Assembly (NCBI GenBank): GCA_964526225.1
Contig: CAZGLL010000017.1
Location: forward strand, 1 to 33,436
Direction of reading: 5' to 3'
DNA length: 33,436 nt
Source: DRYM01 sp964526225
GTDB taxonomy: Archaea > Thermoproteota > Thermoprotei_A > EX4484-217-1
Shown here: piece by piece, positions 15,655 to 25,289 of the stretch
How positions within the stretch are numbered: the stretch's first letter is position 1
Layout of the letters: each line of letters opens with the position of its first letter
Translations under genes and position numbers: made by a program
Notes under the pieces: model-generated
What the model saw: the letters and a program-made list of their open reading frames with translations, nothing else
Databases searched by the model: none
What the model was told of the DNA's origin: nothing

Positions 15655-16920
15655 CTACGGCACATATAGCATAACCGAGAAAACCATGTTCACGAGAAGT
15701 ATTGTGAGAAGAAATCCTTGAATAGCTTTAGATACGAGTGCTCCGTTTCTTCTAAGCTTCAATTTTAAAACTTCATCTAGTGCTTTACCACCATCGGTTA
15801 TGAAAATAGGTATCGCGTTGATTGCTGCTAATCCTAAATTAATCGCGAAAGACCATATAAGAAATGTTTGAGCGAAATATCCTATTCTAGCTTCCAAAAC
15901 ACCTTTAGGCTTCATGATAATGTATGGGTATAGGTAAACACCTATAGGGTCTCTAGTGCTATTTCTAACAACAACTACATCCACTACTTTATCTGGTTTT
16001 TTCGAATCCATTAGTTTCAGCACAAGAGTTTTCCCTTTAAGCTTAAACTCTGAGAGAATATCGTTAAGTTTTTGAGGATTAAAGAGGAGTGTTAAAACAT
16101 TAACTTTATCTCTAAAGAATGTTCCATTTATAGCTACAATAACCATGTTCTCAGTAATATTAGCTTCTTTTGCTGCAGAATTTTCCACAACGCCAGCTAT
16201 GTAAAGTCCAGGGTATAGGTTAAAAAACATAGGCAGTAGTAAAGCGAAAAGCACTATAGAAACTATAGCTAATCCGACATTGCCAGAAACGCCAGCTGAA
16301 AGAATCCTAAGCTTACTTCTCAATCTTAATTTCTCAAAATCTTTTTCCTCAAGTTCAACAAATGGTGCAAGAATTATAGTTATTAGTGCTAATCCAGCAC
16401 TTTTAATCCTAGATCCTTCAATTAAGCTAACTAACGCATGCATTCCTTCATGAACAAGCGCCGCTAAAGCTATTACAGCCAATATCATTGGAAGATTAGC
16501 TAGCGAAATCGTTACCCCCGGAATTAACGGTACAACAGGTGTTACGACACCTTTAGTTGGTGCTTGGGCCGCCCCTACAGCCCTAACTATTCCGAATATG
16601 TTTTCAAAAAGAATCTTTAACCCTAAGAATAAGCTACCAATCATTATGAGAACTAAGGCGTCAAGCACATAACCGTATTTCCTAATTCTTTTAAATGATG
16701 CCTTAGAGGGAACTATTTCTTTCCTAAAAATCCTCCATACAATAGTTATTCCGGAAACTTCCACTCCAGCTTTCTTGAATTTATCTTTATATGTATTGTA
16801 AAGCAAATTAATGGCTGCTATGAAAATAACATACCCTATCAGTACATTAACTATTTCATTTGGCATTACACTCAAGCCTTCAGTTAAGAAAGCGTGTAGA
16901 GATAAATAATAGTTACTCAT
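15655..16920 (-). CDS. Site-2-type membrane zinc metalloprotease (M50 family) with PDZ domain
   Basis: 421 residues. The zinc motif is HEGMH (in AALVHEGMHALVSLI, about residues 160-174), and the third ligand is the aspartate of IPIFITDGGKALDE near residue 370. Between them is a PDZ-like domain (AAKEANITENMVIVAINGTFF). Hydrophobic segments flank both catalytic parts, and a long N-terminal region with two or three helices precedes them. Such enzymes cleave membrane proteins within the bilayer. The start at 16920 is uncertain: an ATG seventeen codons downstream (MPNEIV) is possible and would leave more room for the divergent promoter. The TAG stop directly abuts the IS607 end. Confidence 0.9.
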   Translation of the reverse strand: MSNYYLSLHAFLTEGLSVMPNEIVNVLIGYVIFIAAINLLYNTYKDKFKKAGVEVSGITIVWRIFRKEIVPSKASFKRIRKYGYVLDALVLIMIGSLFLGLKILFENIFGIVRAVGAAQAPTKGVVTPVVPLIPGVTISLANLPMILAVIALAALVHEGMHALVSLIEGSRIKSAGLALITIILAPFVELEEKDFEKLRLRSKLRILSAGVSGNVGLAIVSIVLFALLLPMFFNLYPGLYIAGVVENSAAKEANITENMVIVAINGTFFRDKVNVLTLLFNPQKLNDILSEFKLKGKTLVLKLMDSKKPDKVVDVVVVRNSTRDPIGVYLYPYIIMKPKGVLEARIGYFAQTFLIWSFAINLGLAAINAIPIFITDGGKALDEVLKLKLRRNGALVSKAIQGFLLTILLVNMVFSVMLYVP

Positions 16921-16950
16921 TAACTTCGTAAGAGAAGCAGTGGAGAAGCA

Positions 16951-17676
16951 ATGGTTAAAGAGAAAGTCGTTAGAGTAGGCGATAGAGTCGAAGTAGTTTA
17001 TGAACCTAAAAGATGGAAAATACTAGTTGAGAAAAGGAAGGAAGCTCTAAAAATCATGGAAGCTCTTTCAAAGTTTGGTTTAAACCCCATAATTCATGGA
17101 AGCATAGCTAGAGGTGATGTCAAAGAAACAAGCGACATAGATGTTGTAGTACCGTACGTTGTTCCCTCTTATAAAGTAGAGCTAGCTTTAGAAGCTATAG
17201 GGTATAAGCCTTTTAAGAGAATTATTGTGCAAGCAACACCGCAACATGCCTTAAAAGCATACATCATACTTGACGAGTTCGAAACCAAAGTAGTATCTTT
17301 TCCTTTAGTTAAACTTTCAAGAAGAGAATATGAATTCTACAGATTTGGGGGAATGCTGGAATTCGAAGATTTAAAAAGAAACATTATGAAGAGAGTGCCG
17401 GGAGTAGATAAGAGACTAATGCTTATCAAACCTACGGAGAGAGGTCATGTAGAGGAGCCGATAATAGGTAAGGAAGTAGAAGTTGCTAGTCTTCTCAAGG
17501 TCTCCATAGATGTTGTAGAGGAAAGGGTGAGAGTTCTCACTAGAAGAGATAAGCTTGGAAGGACAGGCGTTTTTATAAAGTACGAGCTAAAACCCGGTGA
17601 AACATTCGAGGAAGCTTTAGACTCTTTATTAAAGAGTAACCCCTATGTTAGGAGGATTTTTTATGAAAGAATGTAG
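16951..17676 (+). CDS. Nucleotidyltransferase of the polymerase-beta fold (COG2413-like)
   Basis: 241 residues. The signature GSIARGDVKETSDIDVVV (residues about 51-68) supplies the GS and DxD metal-binding residues of minimal nucleotidyltransferases. The C-terminal half contains KRVPGVDKRLMLIKPTERGHVEEPIIGKE, which suggests a specific archaeal family rather than a toxin-antitoxin MNT protein. GGAG precedes the ATG. The 3' end overlaps the radical SAM gene by 14 bases, so the two are translationally coupled and probably act in one unknown pathway. The substrate is not known. Confidence 0.82.
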   Translation: MVKEKVVRVGDRVEVVYEPKRWKILVEKRKEALKIMEALSKFGLNPIIHGSIARGDVKETSDIDVVVPYVVPSYKVELALEAIGYKPFKRIIVQATPQHALKAYIILDEFETKVVSFPLVKLSRREYEFYRFGGMLEFEDLKRNIMKRVPGVDKRLMLIKPTERGHVEEPIIGKEVEVASLLKVSIDVVEERVRVLTRRDKLGRTGVFIKYELKPGETFEEALDSLLKSNPYVRRIFYERM

Positions 17677-18772
17677 AGTCATTAAAGATGGTCTTTTTGG
17701 ATCAAAATATGTAGAAGACTTACCGTTAGGATGTAAGCTATGTTATCAAGGCGCTAAAGCAGTGATTTTCATAACAGGAGTATGTTATGAAAAATGCTAC
17801 TACTGCCCTATAAGTTCTGAAAGAAAAAATAAGGATGTTATTTACGTTAATGAAGTTAAAATATCTTCACCTAGCGATATTTTAGAAGAAATATATGAAA
17901 TGAAGGCTTTAGGAGCAAGCATTACTGGAGGAGAACCTCTATTATTTCCTCAAAGAGTTGTTGAAACAATAGATTTACTCAAAAGTGTTTTTGGAGAAAA
18001 ATTTCACATACATCTTTACACTATAGGTAAGCATATATCTAAAGATATCATAACGAAACTTTACAATGAAGGGCTTGACGAAATAAGGTTCCACGTTAGA
18101 GACTTTAGAGTTTTCAAGAATATAGAATTAGCGTTAAAGTATACAGATATCGACGTGGGTATTGAAGTGCCTCTAATACCTGGTTTCAGAGGCTTCTACA
18201 TTAAGCTTCTAAAGGAAGCTGAAAGGTTAGGGATTAAATTCGTCAATTTTAATGAAATGGAATTTACTGAAAGCAATGCTGAAGAACTTAGAATGAGAGG
18301 TTTTAAGCTTAAAAAGGGTTCTTACGTTGCTGTTGAAGATAGCGAGAAGGAGGCATTAGAATTACTTAAGTGGGCTTCATGCAACATAAATAGTGTTTTA
18401 GTTCATTACTGTAGCGTAGCTTACAAGGATCTTGTACAAACGAAAAGAAGACTTCTAAGAAAGGCTAAGGAAATTGCTAAGCCGTTCGACGAAATAACAG
18501 ATGAAGGACTAATAAGGAGGGTTCAAATAATAATTCCCAAAGAAAACTATGATTCTACCATACATAGTAGAATAGTTGCTTTAGAAAGAAAATTTCCCAT
18601 AGACATTATTGTTGAGCAAGACAAAATTGTACTAAACGTTTCTCCAAAACATACAAGACAGATACTTGCTGAAATAGGTAAAGCAAGTATTAAGAATTAC
18701 GAAGCCTTCATTATTGAAAAGTACCCGGTAAGAAAAGACATTGTTAAGAACATTATTCCTCTTTCCTTCTAA
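17663..18772 (+). CDS. Radical SAM protein (COG2108-like)
   Basis: 369 residues from ATG 17663, chosen because AGGAGG lies seven bases upstream; six further codons upstream are open but not preceded by a site. The N-terminus has a CKLC pair (GCKLCYQGAK), then the radical SAM cysteines CYEKCYYC and the SAM-binding GGEP. Further on come VPLIPG and a cysteine motif HYCSVAYKD, which may bind a second cluster or zinc. The family is labelled as related to pyruvate-formate-lyase activase but no reaction is established. Its 3' end overlaps the convergent pelota gene by 20 bases. Confidence 0.85.
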   Translation: MKECRVIKDGLFGSKYVEDLPLGCKLCYQGAKAVIFITGVCYEKCYYCPISSERKNKDVIYVNEVKISSPSDILEEIYEMKALGASITGGEPLLFPQRVVETIDLLKSVFGEKFHIHLYTIGKHISKDIITKLYNEGLDEIRFHVRDFRVFKNIELALKYTDIDVGIEVPLIPGFRGFYIKLLKEAERLGIKFVNFNEMEFTESNAEELRMRGFKLKKGSYVAVEDSEKEALELLKWASCNINSVLVHYCSVAYKDLVQTKRRLLRKAKEIAKPFDEITDEGLIRRVQIIIPKENYDSTIHSRIVALERKFPIDIIVEQDKIVLNVSPKHTRQILAEIGKASIKNYEAFIIEKYPVRKDIVKNIIPLSF

Positions 18773-19847
18773 TGGGGAATCTTAAGAGCGCAGCAATACC
18801 GCCTAATTGTTTAAGCTGAACCCCCGCTTCTTGATGTAAGCTGTACATTTTTATCTTTCCGCTGAACGTTTCCAGAGACTCCATTATTTCCTCGAACCTT
18901 TCGATTTCATTAGCAACCATGTTTTTTAGTGTTTCATCTAGAACAAGCAGATACTCTATTGCCCCTACTTTAGCTGCTTCATAAACTTCTTCTAAACCTA
19001 AAGCGACAGTGTTTTCATTTAGTGAAAGTCTCTTCATAAGCTCTGAAAAGAGCTTCTCCTTTTCTGCAACACCTAGGTTCTTAATTATGTCCTCAATAGC
19101 TTTCGACTTTACAACTTCACTTACACCTTTAACTCCTCCTGTAGAACAGTGAACTGTAGCAATGTTTATTTTAACATTCACTTTTCTCATGTATTCCTTA
19201 ATAGCTTCAGCTAATTGTTTCTTAAGAAAACCTGGGCTAGCAATGACTAGAGTTTCTATGTTTTCTCTTGTAATAGTATTAACAATTTTTTCTGCAAGTT
19301 CTTTAAGTCTTTCAACGAACTTTGTTTCTCTTAAACTATCGTGTTTGCCGGGAAACCTTGTCGCTTCAGTAAAGAGAATTTTTACACCGTAATCCCTTAA
19401 TTCCCCCAAGGCTACTTCGTCATAGTCTAAAGCTACAATGCCTACTCTTTCCCTAAGCTTACGTGTTGGAAGGAGCTTTTCTATAAGAAACTTAGAAATA
19501 CCTTTTTCCTTAACTATGGTTATTTCAGAACCTATGCCTACTGAAAGGGTATGGTAATGACCTTTTAAGCCAAATTCCTCAGGGCCTTCAACAATTATTC
19601 CACGAATTCTTAATTTATTAGTGAATGGCTCATATTCTGTAGCTTCAACTTTCACCCCAAGGTACATAGGTATTCTCTTACTTCCCTTACCGCTTCGTGT
19701 CGTGCCTTTAGGTTTCACCTCCCTTGTCGTAAGTGAGAAAACGATATCTCCTTTGGCGACTATGGTGTTAAGTAACCATAAATCTTCATCATCCTCTACT
19801 TTAACTTTTAATATTCCTTTTCTAGGGTCTACTGTAATCACATGCAC
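18753..19847 (-). CDS. pelA: Pelota (Dom34) ribosome rescue factor
   Basis: 364 residues with the three Pelota domains: an Sm-like N-terminal domain (EDDEDLWLLNTIVAKGD, then VKPKGTTRSGKG), a middle domain (VGIVALDYDEVALGEL, IASPGFLKKQL) and a C-terminal L30e-like domain (VEAAKVGAIEYLLVLDE-like sequence with HQEAGVQLKQLGGIAALLRF at the end). Pelota binds stalled ribosomes together with aEF1-alpha and ABCE1 and splits them. Length is normal and all domains are complete. It is read divergently from the acetyltransferase gene, with about 93 bases between them. Confidence 0.96.
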   Translation of the reverse strand: MHVITVDPRKGILKVKVEDDEDLWLLNTIVAKGDIVFSLTTREVKPKGTTRSGKGSKRIPMYLGVKVEATEYEPFTNKLRIRGIIVEGPEEFGLKGHYHTLSVGIGSEITIVKEKGISKFLIEKLLPTRKLRERVGIVALDYDEVALGELRDYGVKILFTEATRFPGKHDSLRETKFVERLKELAEKIVNTITRENIETLVIASPGFLKKQLAEAIKEYMRKVNVKINIATVHCSTGGVKGVSEVVKSKAIEDIIKNLGVAEKEKLFSELMKRLSLNENTVALGLEEVYEAAKVGAIEYLLVLDETLKNMVANEIERFEEIMESLETFSGKIKMYSLHQEAGVQLKQLGGIAALLRFPIRRKEE

Positions 19848-19940
19848 GCTTAGTTACACCACGTACTCAAAGCTATGTGTTGCTAACTACTTAATAAAGC
19901 GTAACTAGAAAGAAATTATGGATGCGGGACTGCCAAAGCC

Positions 19941-20384
19941 ATGGCAAAGATAAGGGAGATTAAGGAGGAAGATTTAAACGAAGTTTACGAAATAGAAAAG
20001 TTATCATTTAAAGAGCCCTATCCTAAAGCTCTACTTTTAATATACTCTAAAATATGTAAGGAAACTTTCCTTGTAATTGAAAACGGCTTCGGAAAAATTA
20101 GAGGTTACATTATAGGGTTGATTAGGTGGAATATTTTAGGACATATAATATCCTTAGCTATACATCCTAAGCATAGAAGGAAAGGTTATGCTAAATTACT
20201 TATAGGAGAGCTTCTTCGAAAATTCAAAACCAATGGTGTAAAGGTTGTAAGGTTGGAAGTCAGAGTTTCTAATAAGCCAGCGATTAACCTTTATTCTAAA
20301 ATGGGTTTTAAAATCGCATATACTTTAAAAAACTTCTATCTTGATGGAGAAGACGCATATGTGATGTATAAGATTTTAGATTAG
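19941..20384 (+). CDS. RimI/Ard1-like N-acetyltransferase
   Basis: 147 residues of GNAT fold. The acetyl-CoA loop is HPKHRRKGYAKLLIGELL (residues about 75-92), and the C-terminal LEVRVSNKPAINLYSKMGFK is typical of RimI/Naa10-type enzymes that acetylate protein N-termini. Archaea carry one broad-specificity member of this group (Ard1), and this is a good candidate, though paralogues elsewhere in the genome cannot be excluded. A CTTAATAAAGC element about 50 bases upstream may be its TATA box. The DNA polymerase gene follows 70 bases later on the same strand. Confidence 0.87.
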   Translation: MAKIREIKEEDLNEVYEIEKLSFKEPYPKALLLIYSKICKETFLVIENGFGKIRGYIIGLIRWNILGHIISLAIHPKHRRKGYAKLLIGELLRKFKTNGVKVVRLEVRVSNKPAINLYSKMGFKIAYTLKNFYLDGEDAYVMYKILD

Positions 20385-20455
20385 CCATGTCCAGTTGGAG
20401 TTAAGTACGTTAATGTATAAAGACTATTATGTGGAAGTAGAGGGTGAGCTTGATT

Positions 20456-22837
20456 TTGGCTAAGATTAGGTTCTGGTTGCTTGACATAACGTATCAGGTT
20501 GTTGGTAGAGAACCGCAAATTCTAATTTGGGGAATAACGGAGGATAATAGGAGAGTTCTTTTAATAGATAGAAGCTTTAGACCATACTTCTACGTTCTAC
20601 CTAGGGAAGGAGCGGATATTTCTAAGCTTAAATCGAAAATTAAAGCCTTATCGGTAGCTAGATCACCTATAACTTCTGTTGAAGAAGTATCTAAAAAGTA
20701 CTTTGGAAAACCAGTTAAGGTTCTTAAGGTGGTTACTGTAATTCCTGACCAAGTACCTAAGTATAGGGAGGAAATAAAGAAGTTTCCTGAAGTTAAGGAG
20801 GTTTTAGAAGCTGACATAAGGTTCTCTATGAGATATCTCATAGATTACCAACTCAAACCTTCATCATGGCATGAAGCTGAGGTTGTTAAATACGATAAGA
20901 AAACGAATATTAGGGTTGATGAAGTATATTATGTAAAACCCCCGATAAAGCCCATAAATATAATTAAGGAGCCTCCGCTAAGAAAATTAGCCTTTGACAT
21001 AGAATGCTATAATCCTAGAGGTTCACCTAGCCCTGAAAGAGACCCTGTAATAATAGTGTCTACTTATTCAAGTAGTGAAGGATTGAAGCAGTTCGTAGCT
21101 AAGAACCATGACGACAAAGGGGTTCTTGAATCATTTGTTAAATATGTTCAAGAACAAGACCCAGACATAATAATAGGGTATAATAGTAATAGGTTTGATT
21201 GGCCATACCTTATAGAGAGAGGTAAGAGATTAGGTATTAAGATTAACGTTGGAAGAACCGGTGCTGAACCTAATCCAAGCGTTTACGGACATATATCTGT
21301 TATGGGTAGGGCTAATGTTGATCTCTATGATTTCGCCGAGGAAGTTTATGAAGTTAAGGTCAAGACCCTTGAGAACATAGCTGATTACTTAGGCGTTATG
21401 CCCAAGAACAAGAGAGTACTTATTGAATGGTATGAAATGCCCAAATACTGGGATGATCCATCAAAAAGACCTCTATTCTTAAAGTATGGTGCTGACGACG
21501 TTATTTCAACATATGGTTTAGGTGAAAAGTTCTTACCTTTCGCAATACAGCTATCAAGTATAACAGGGCTTCCTTTAGATCAAGTAGGAGCTGCATCGGT
21601 AGGGTACCGTGTTGAATGGTATCTTATGAGAGAAGCCTACTTAGCCAACGAACTTATTCCAAATAGGGTTGAAAGACCCTATGAGTCATACAGGGGAGCA
21701 ATAGTTCTAGAACCTAAGAAAGGAGTTCATGAAAACATAGCTGTTTTAGACTTTTCATCAATGTATCCCAACATAATGATTAAATACAATATCTCTCCGG
21801 ACACCTACATTCCGCCTGATGAGGAAGAGCCTCCTGAGGGTGCTTGGGTAGCCCCGGAGATAGGGCATAGGTTTAGGAAGGAACCTCCAGGATTCTTTAA
21901 GAGAGTTCTAGAAACCTTACTTAAGCTTAGGAAGCAAGTTAGGGAGGGAATGAAAAAGTACAGTCCAGAATCGCCAGAGTACAGAATTCTTGATGAAAGA
22001 CAAAAAGCTCTAAAGGTATTAGCGAATGCAATGTACGGTTACCAAGGATGGGTTGGAGCTAGATGGTATTGTAAACCAGCAGCTGAAGCGACAACTGCTT
22101 GGGGTAGGCAAACGATAAAGAAAGCTATGGAGTTTGCTAGAAAATTAGGGTTAGAAGTCATATATGGCGATACCGATAGCATTTTCGTAAAGTACGATAA
22201 GGAAAAAGTTGAGAAACTAATCAAAATGGTTCAGGAAGAGCTTGGTTTTGAAATAAAAATAGACAAAATATATGTTAGAGTATTCTTCACGGAAGCTAAG
22301 AAGAGATATGCAGGGCTTCTTCCCGATGGAAGAATAGATATCGTAGGATTTGAAGCCGTAAGGGGAGATTGGGCCGATATTGCTAAGGAAGTTCAGGAAA
22401 AAGTTATGGAAATAATACTGAAGGAAGGTAGCGTCGATAAAGCTGTTGAATACGTCAGAAAAGTCATAAGGGATCTTAGAGAAGGAAAAATACCCATAAG
22501 TAAATTGATAATATGGAAAACCATCTCTAAGAAACTTGAAGAATATGAAGTAGAAGCACCGCATGTTGCCGTAGCTAAGAAAATGGTGGAAATGGGCTTA
22601 AAAGTTTCTGTAGGTATGAAAATAGGGTACGTCATAACTAAGGGTTCAGGGAGGTTAGCTGATAAAGCGGTGCCGTATTTTGCAGCTAAAATTGAAGATA
22701 TTGACGCAAACTATTACATTGAAAAGCAAGTTATACCTGCTGTTGCGAGAGTTCTTGCATATTTTGGTATTACAGAAAAGGAGCTTAAAGCAACAACAGT
22801 TAAATCGCAAAGAACACTTTTTGACTTCTTCCGTTAG
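20456..22837 (+). CDS. polB: Family B DNA polymerase with PIP box
   Basis: 793 residues from TTG 20456, which has GAGGGTGA eight bases upstream; GTG 20444 would add four codons without proper spacing. Exonuclease motifs are present: LAFDIECYNP (Exo I), GYNSNRFDWPYL (Exo II) and KYGADDVIS (Exo III). Polymerase motifs are DFSSMYPNIM (A), KVLANAMYGYQGW (B) and YGDTDSIFV (C). The last residues QRTLFDFFR fit the PCNA-interacting consensus QxxLxxFF. The protein is therefore a proofreading, clamp-tethered replicative or repair polymerase, nearest in layout to the Pfu-like PolB3 group. A DHH phosphoesterase gene follows immediately. Confidence 0.96.
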   Translation: MAKIRFWLLDITYQVVGREPQILIWGITEDNRRVLLIDRSFRPYFYVLPREGADISKLKSKIKALSVARSPITSVEEVSKKYFGKPVKVLKVVTVIPDQVPKYREEIKKFPEVKEVLEADIRFSMRYLIDYQLKPSSWHEAEVVKYDKKTNIRVDEVYYVKPPIKPINIIKEPPLRKLAFDIECYNPRGSPSPERDPVIIVSTYSSSEGLKQFVAKNHDDKGVLESFVKYVQEQDPDIIIGYNSNRFDWPYLIERGKRLGIKINVGRTGAEPNPSVYGHISVMGRANVDLYDFAEEVYEVKVKTLENIADYLGVMPKNKRVLIEWYEMPKYWDDPSKRPLFLKYGADDVISTYGLGEKFLPFAIQLSSITGLPLDQVGAASVGYRVEWYLMREAYLANELIPNRVERPYESYRGAIVLEPKKGVHENIAVLDFSSMYPNIMIKYNISPDTYIPPDEEEPPEGAWVAPEIGHRFRKEPPGFFKRVLETLLKLRKQVREGMKKYSPESPEYRILDERQKALKVLANAMYGYQGWVGARWYCKPAAEATTAWGRQTIKKAMEFARKLGLEVIYGDTDSIFVKYDKEKVEKLIKMVQEELGFEIKIDKIYVRVFFTEAKKRYAGLLPDGRIDIVGFEAVRGDWADIAKEVQEKVMEIILKEGSVDKAVEYVRKVIRDLREGKIPISKLIIWKTISKKLEEYEVEAPHVAVAKKMVEMGLKVSVGMKIGYVITKGSGRLADKAVPYFAAKIEDIDANYYIEKQVIPAVARVLAYFGITEKELKATTVKSQRTLFDFFR

Positions 22838-22849
22838 GTGAAATACTCT

Positions 22850-24079
22850 ATGATTAAAATTCCCGATAAGCTTAGAGAAGATGTGTTGAAAGCTAAGAGG
22901 AAAATTGAAGAACATAGCGAGATAACTTTAGTACATCACGATGATGCTGACGGCATATGTTCTGCTGCTTTGACCATGCTAGGCGTAGGGTTGGGTAGAA
23001 GAATACGTAGAATATGTTTAGAAAAGCTCTTTCCGGAAGCAATTAGGCTAATACATATGCACCAAAAAAGTAATGAGCTTGTAATATATGTTGATCTAGG
23101 ATCCCCTCATGTGAAAACTATCTCTAAAAATCTGGGTAGAGGCTCAGTATTAGTAATTGATCACCATGACCCGGAAGAAGTCGATGATGAAAGAATAGTG
23201 CATATAAATCCCGAACTTTACGGGTTTAAAGGTGAAACTGATGCTTCAGCGTCAACAATGGTTTATGTCACTTTTAAGCTTATGGGTAAAAACATTCTAG
23301 AACATGCATTCTTAGCGATTATAGGGTCTGCGGAAATTCCCAGACGTTTAAGAGGGCTTAATGAAATACCTTTAAAGGACTCTGAAACAACAGGCAGAGT
23401 TCGAAAATACGTTTCGAAAACTAGCGAAAAATATTATGTTGACTTTTACGGATTAAGAAAACCTCATTACATAATCTCCTCAATAATCACTACAATTTCA
23501 AGCATAGGTTATTATAGAGAAGGACCGAAGTATGCTGTTAAAGCATGTTTTGACGGATTAACTAAGGAGATAATGAAATTCTATGATGAAATGATGGAGC
23601 TTAAGAAGGAGCTCTTCGGAAAAGCTTTAAGTAAAATACGTAATGAGGGCTTGAGAAAGACAAAGTATGTTCAATGGTTTAATGTTGGGAAACTATTTTA
23701 TAACGTAGGTGTTAAAACTATAGGGCTCTTTACTTCTCAGCTAAGATATAAGAGCCTTGTTGATTTAGATAAGTACATTTTAGGATTTATGGAAATGAAC
23801 CCTGAAATTCCTGGTCTCGGAAAATTACCAGGACAACTACTTAAGGTTTCTGGAAGAGTTCCCCCACCTCTTGAAGAAAAGATTCGTAAGGGAGAAATGC
23901 CAAGCATAGCTGATGTAATGGTTAAAGCTGCTGAATATGTAGGAGGGTTTGCTGACGGACATATGTTTGCTTCCTCAGGTATAATAAAGAAGGAATATAT
24001 TGAAAGATTTGTGGAGGAATTCGATAAAATAGTTAGTGAAAAAATAGGGAAGAAAGGTATTTTAAAATACTTCACTTAA
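22850..24079 (+). CDS. DHH-family phosphoesterase (archaeal RecJ-like)
   Basis: 409 residues from ATG 22850, with AGGTGA spanning the polB stop 8 bases upstream; GTG 22838 adds four codons. The N-terminal half has the metal-binding motifs HHDDADGICSAA and VIDHHDPEE, and the C-terminal DHHA1-like part ends in VGGFADGHMFASSG. Archaeal RecJ-like DHH proteins are single-strand nucleases or partners of GINS in the replication helicase; some act on RNA instead. The tail-to-head junction with the DNA polymerase gene supports a replication or repair role. The last 8 bases overlap the convergent dnaG gene. Confidence 0.88.
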   Translation: MIKIPDKLREDVLKAKRKIEEHSEITLVHHDDADGICSAALTMLGVGLGRRIRRICLEKLFPEAIRLIHMHQKSNELVIYVDLGSPHVKTISKNLGRGSVLVIDHHDPEEVDDERIVHINPELYGFKGETDASASTMVYVTFKLMGKNILEHAFLAIIGSAEIPRRLRGLNEIPLKDSETTGRVRKYVSKTSEKYYVDFYGLRKPHYIISSIITTISSIGYYREGPKYAVKACFDGLTKEIMKFYDEMMELKKELFGKALSKIRNEGLRKTKYVQWFNVGKLFYNVGVKTIGLFTSQLRYKSLVDLDKYILGFMEMNPEIPGLGKLPGQLLKVSGRVPPPLEEKIRKGEMPSIADVMVKAAEYVGGFADGHMFASSGIIKKEYIERFVEEFDKIVSEKIGKKGILKYFT

Positions 24080-25280
24080 TCTCATCAAAGGAGTATATGT
24101 GCATGTCCACTGGCCTCTTCATGAGCCCGCCTATTCTCGCTCCAATAATTATCTTAGCGTTTTTGCTTGCAGCTACATCCACAAGTCTCTGAGTAATTAC
24201 TCCGTCAAAAACTATTGAGTAAATGTCTTCATTTAGCTTTGAAATTTCATCAACAAGTTTTGCTACTGGAATCTCCTTAATTAGGTTCCAGTTTTTATCG
24301 TAAATTTTAGCTTGTAATGTACCGATAAGATTCTTAATGTCTTCTTGTACATGTTGGGGAAGAGCTATATGTACACGGGGTTCCTTTCTAACCTCAGTTC
24401 TAGACTTCTTCTCCTCATGAGCTCTTCTCTGCACAGCATGTTTCTCATGTTCAGCTTTTGCTTTTCTTTCCCTATCTGTAAGATACTGCTCTACCGGAAC
24501 AGCATTCTTTAACGCTTTTGCTATTTCCTTTCCTGTAAGTTCTTCAACCTCTTTTCCTGGAGGAGCTCTAGCAATGTAATCTATATCTGCAAACCTAAGC
24601 AACTCTTTAAGTATTAAGTCTCCTCCTCTATCCCCATCTAGGAAGGCTATTGTTGTTTTCTCTTTACTCAATTTTATTATTGTTTCAGGTATTTTTGTTC
24701 CAGCACCTTCTATTGCGATTACGTTCCTATAACCGTATTTTAACAGGTTTATTACGTCGGCTCTTCCTTCAACAATTATTATTGTATCTGCTTTGTCGAC
24801 ATCGGGTCCTGCAGGCAATCCTTCAAGTCCGTACTTTATTATTTCAGCGCTTCTCACATCCTTAACTATTTGATCCATTATTTCTTTAATGTCGACGCCT
24901 TTTTCATGTATCATTTTCTGAAGTATTTCCTTAGCTCTGTTTATGACTTTCTTTATTTTTTCAACTCTTAAATCAACTATTTCTTCAACCATAATTTTTG
25001 CGGGATAAGGACCTACTCTATCTACAGCTTCTAGTAATGCTGCGAGAAGTGCTGTTTCAACTCTATCTAGATTTGAGGGAACAATAACTTCTCCTATGCT
25101 TCTAGAACCTGCCGTTTTCAACTCAACCTGTATTCTCCCTATTCTTCCCTTATCCTGAAGTTCCCTGAGGTCATATTCTTCCCCCAAAAGGCCTTCTGTT
25201 TGGCCGAAAATCGCACCTATTACGTCAGGTTTTTCAACTATTCCATCGACTTCTATTTTTGCCTTAATTAGGTACTTCAT
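24072..25280 (-). CDS. dnaG: Archaeal DnaG primase-like protein
   Basis: 402 residues. The N-terminus KYLIKAKIEVDGIVEKPDVIGAIFGQTEGLLGEEYDLRELQ-type sequence (residues about 2-42) is diagnostic for archaeal DnaG. A TOPRIM domain follows: IIVEGRADVINLLKYG with its catalytic glutamate near residue 171 and FLDGDRGG near 215. Archaeal DnaG lacks the bacterial zinc and helicase-binding domains and is associated with the exosome, where it promotes poly(A)-rich RNA degradation; primase activity is also reported. The ATG follows the tyrS stop by 9 bases, with AGGTGA overlapping that stop. Confidence 0.96.
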   Translation of the reverse strand: MKYLIKAKIEVDGIVEKPDVIGAIFGQTEGLLGEEYDLRELQDKGRIGRIQVELKTAGSRSIGEVIVPSNLDRVETALLAALLEAVDRVGPYPAKIMVEEIVDLRVEKIKKVINRAKEILQKMIHEKGVDIKEIMDQIVKDVRSAEIIKYGLEGLPAGPDVDKADTIIIVEGRADVINLLKYGYRNVIAIEGAGTKIPETIIKLSKEKTTIAFLDGDRGGDLILKELLRFADIDYIARAPPGKEVEELTGKEIAKALKNAVPVEQYLTDRERKAKAEHEKHAVQRRAHEEKKSRTEVRKEPRVHIALPQHVQEDIKNLIGTLQAKIYDKNWNLIKEIPVAKLVDEISKLNEDIYSIVFDGVITQRLVDVAASKNAKIIIGARIGGLMKRPVDMHIYSFDEIK

Positions 25281-25289
25281 TCTCCTATT

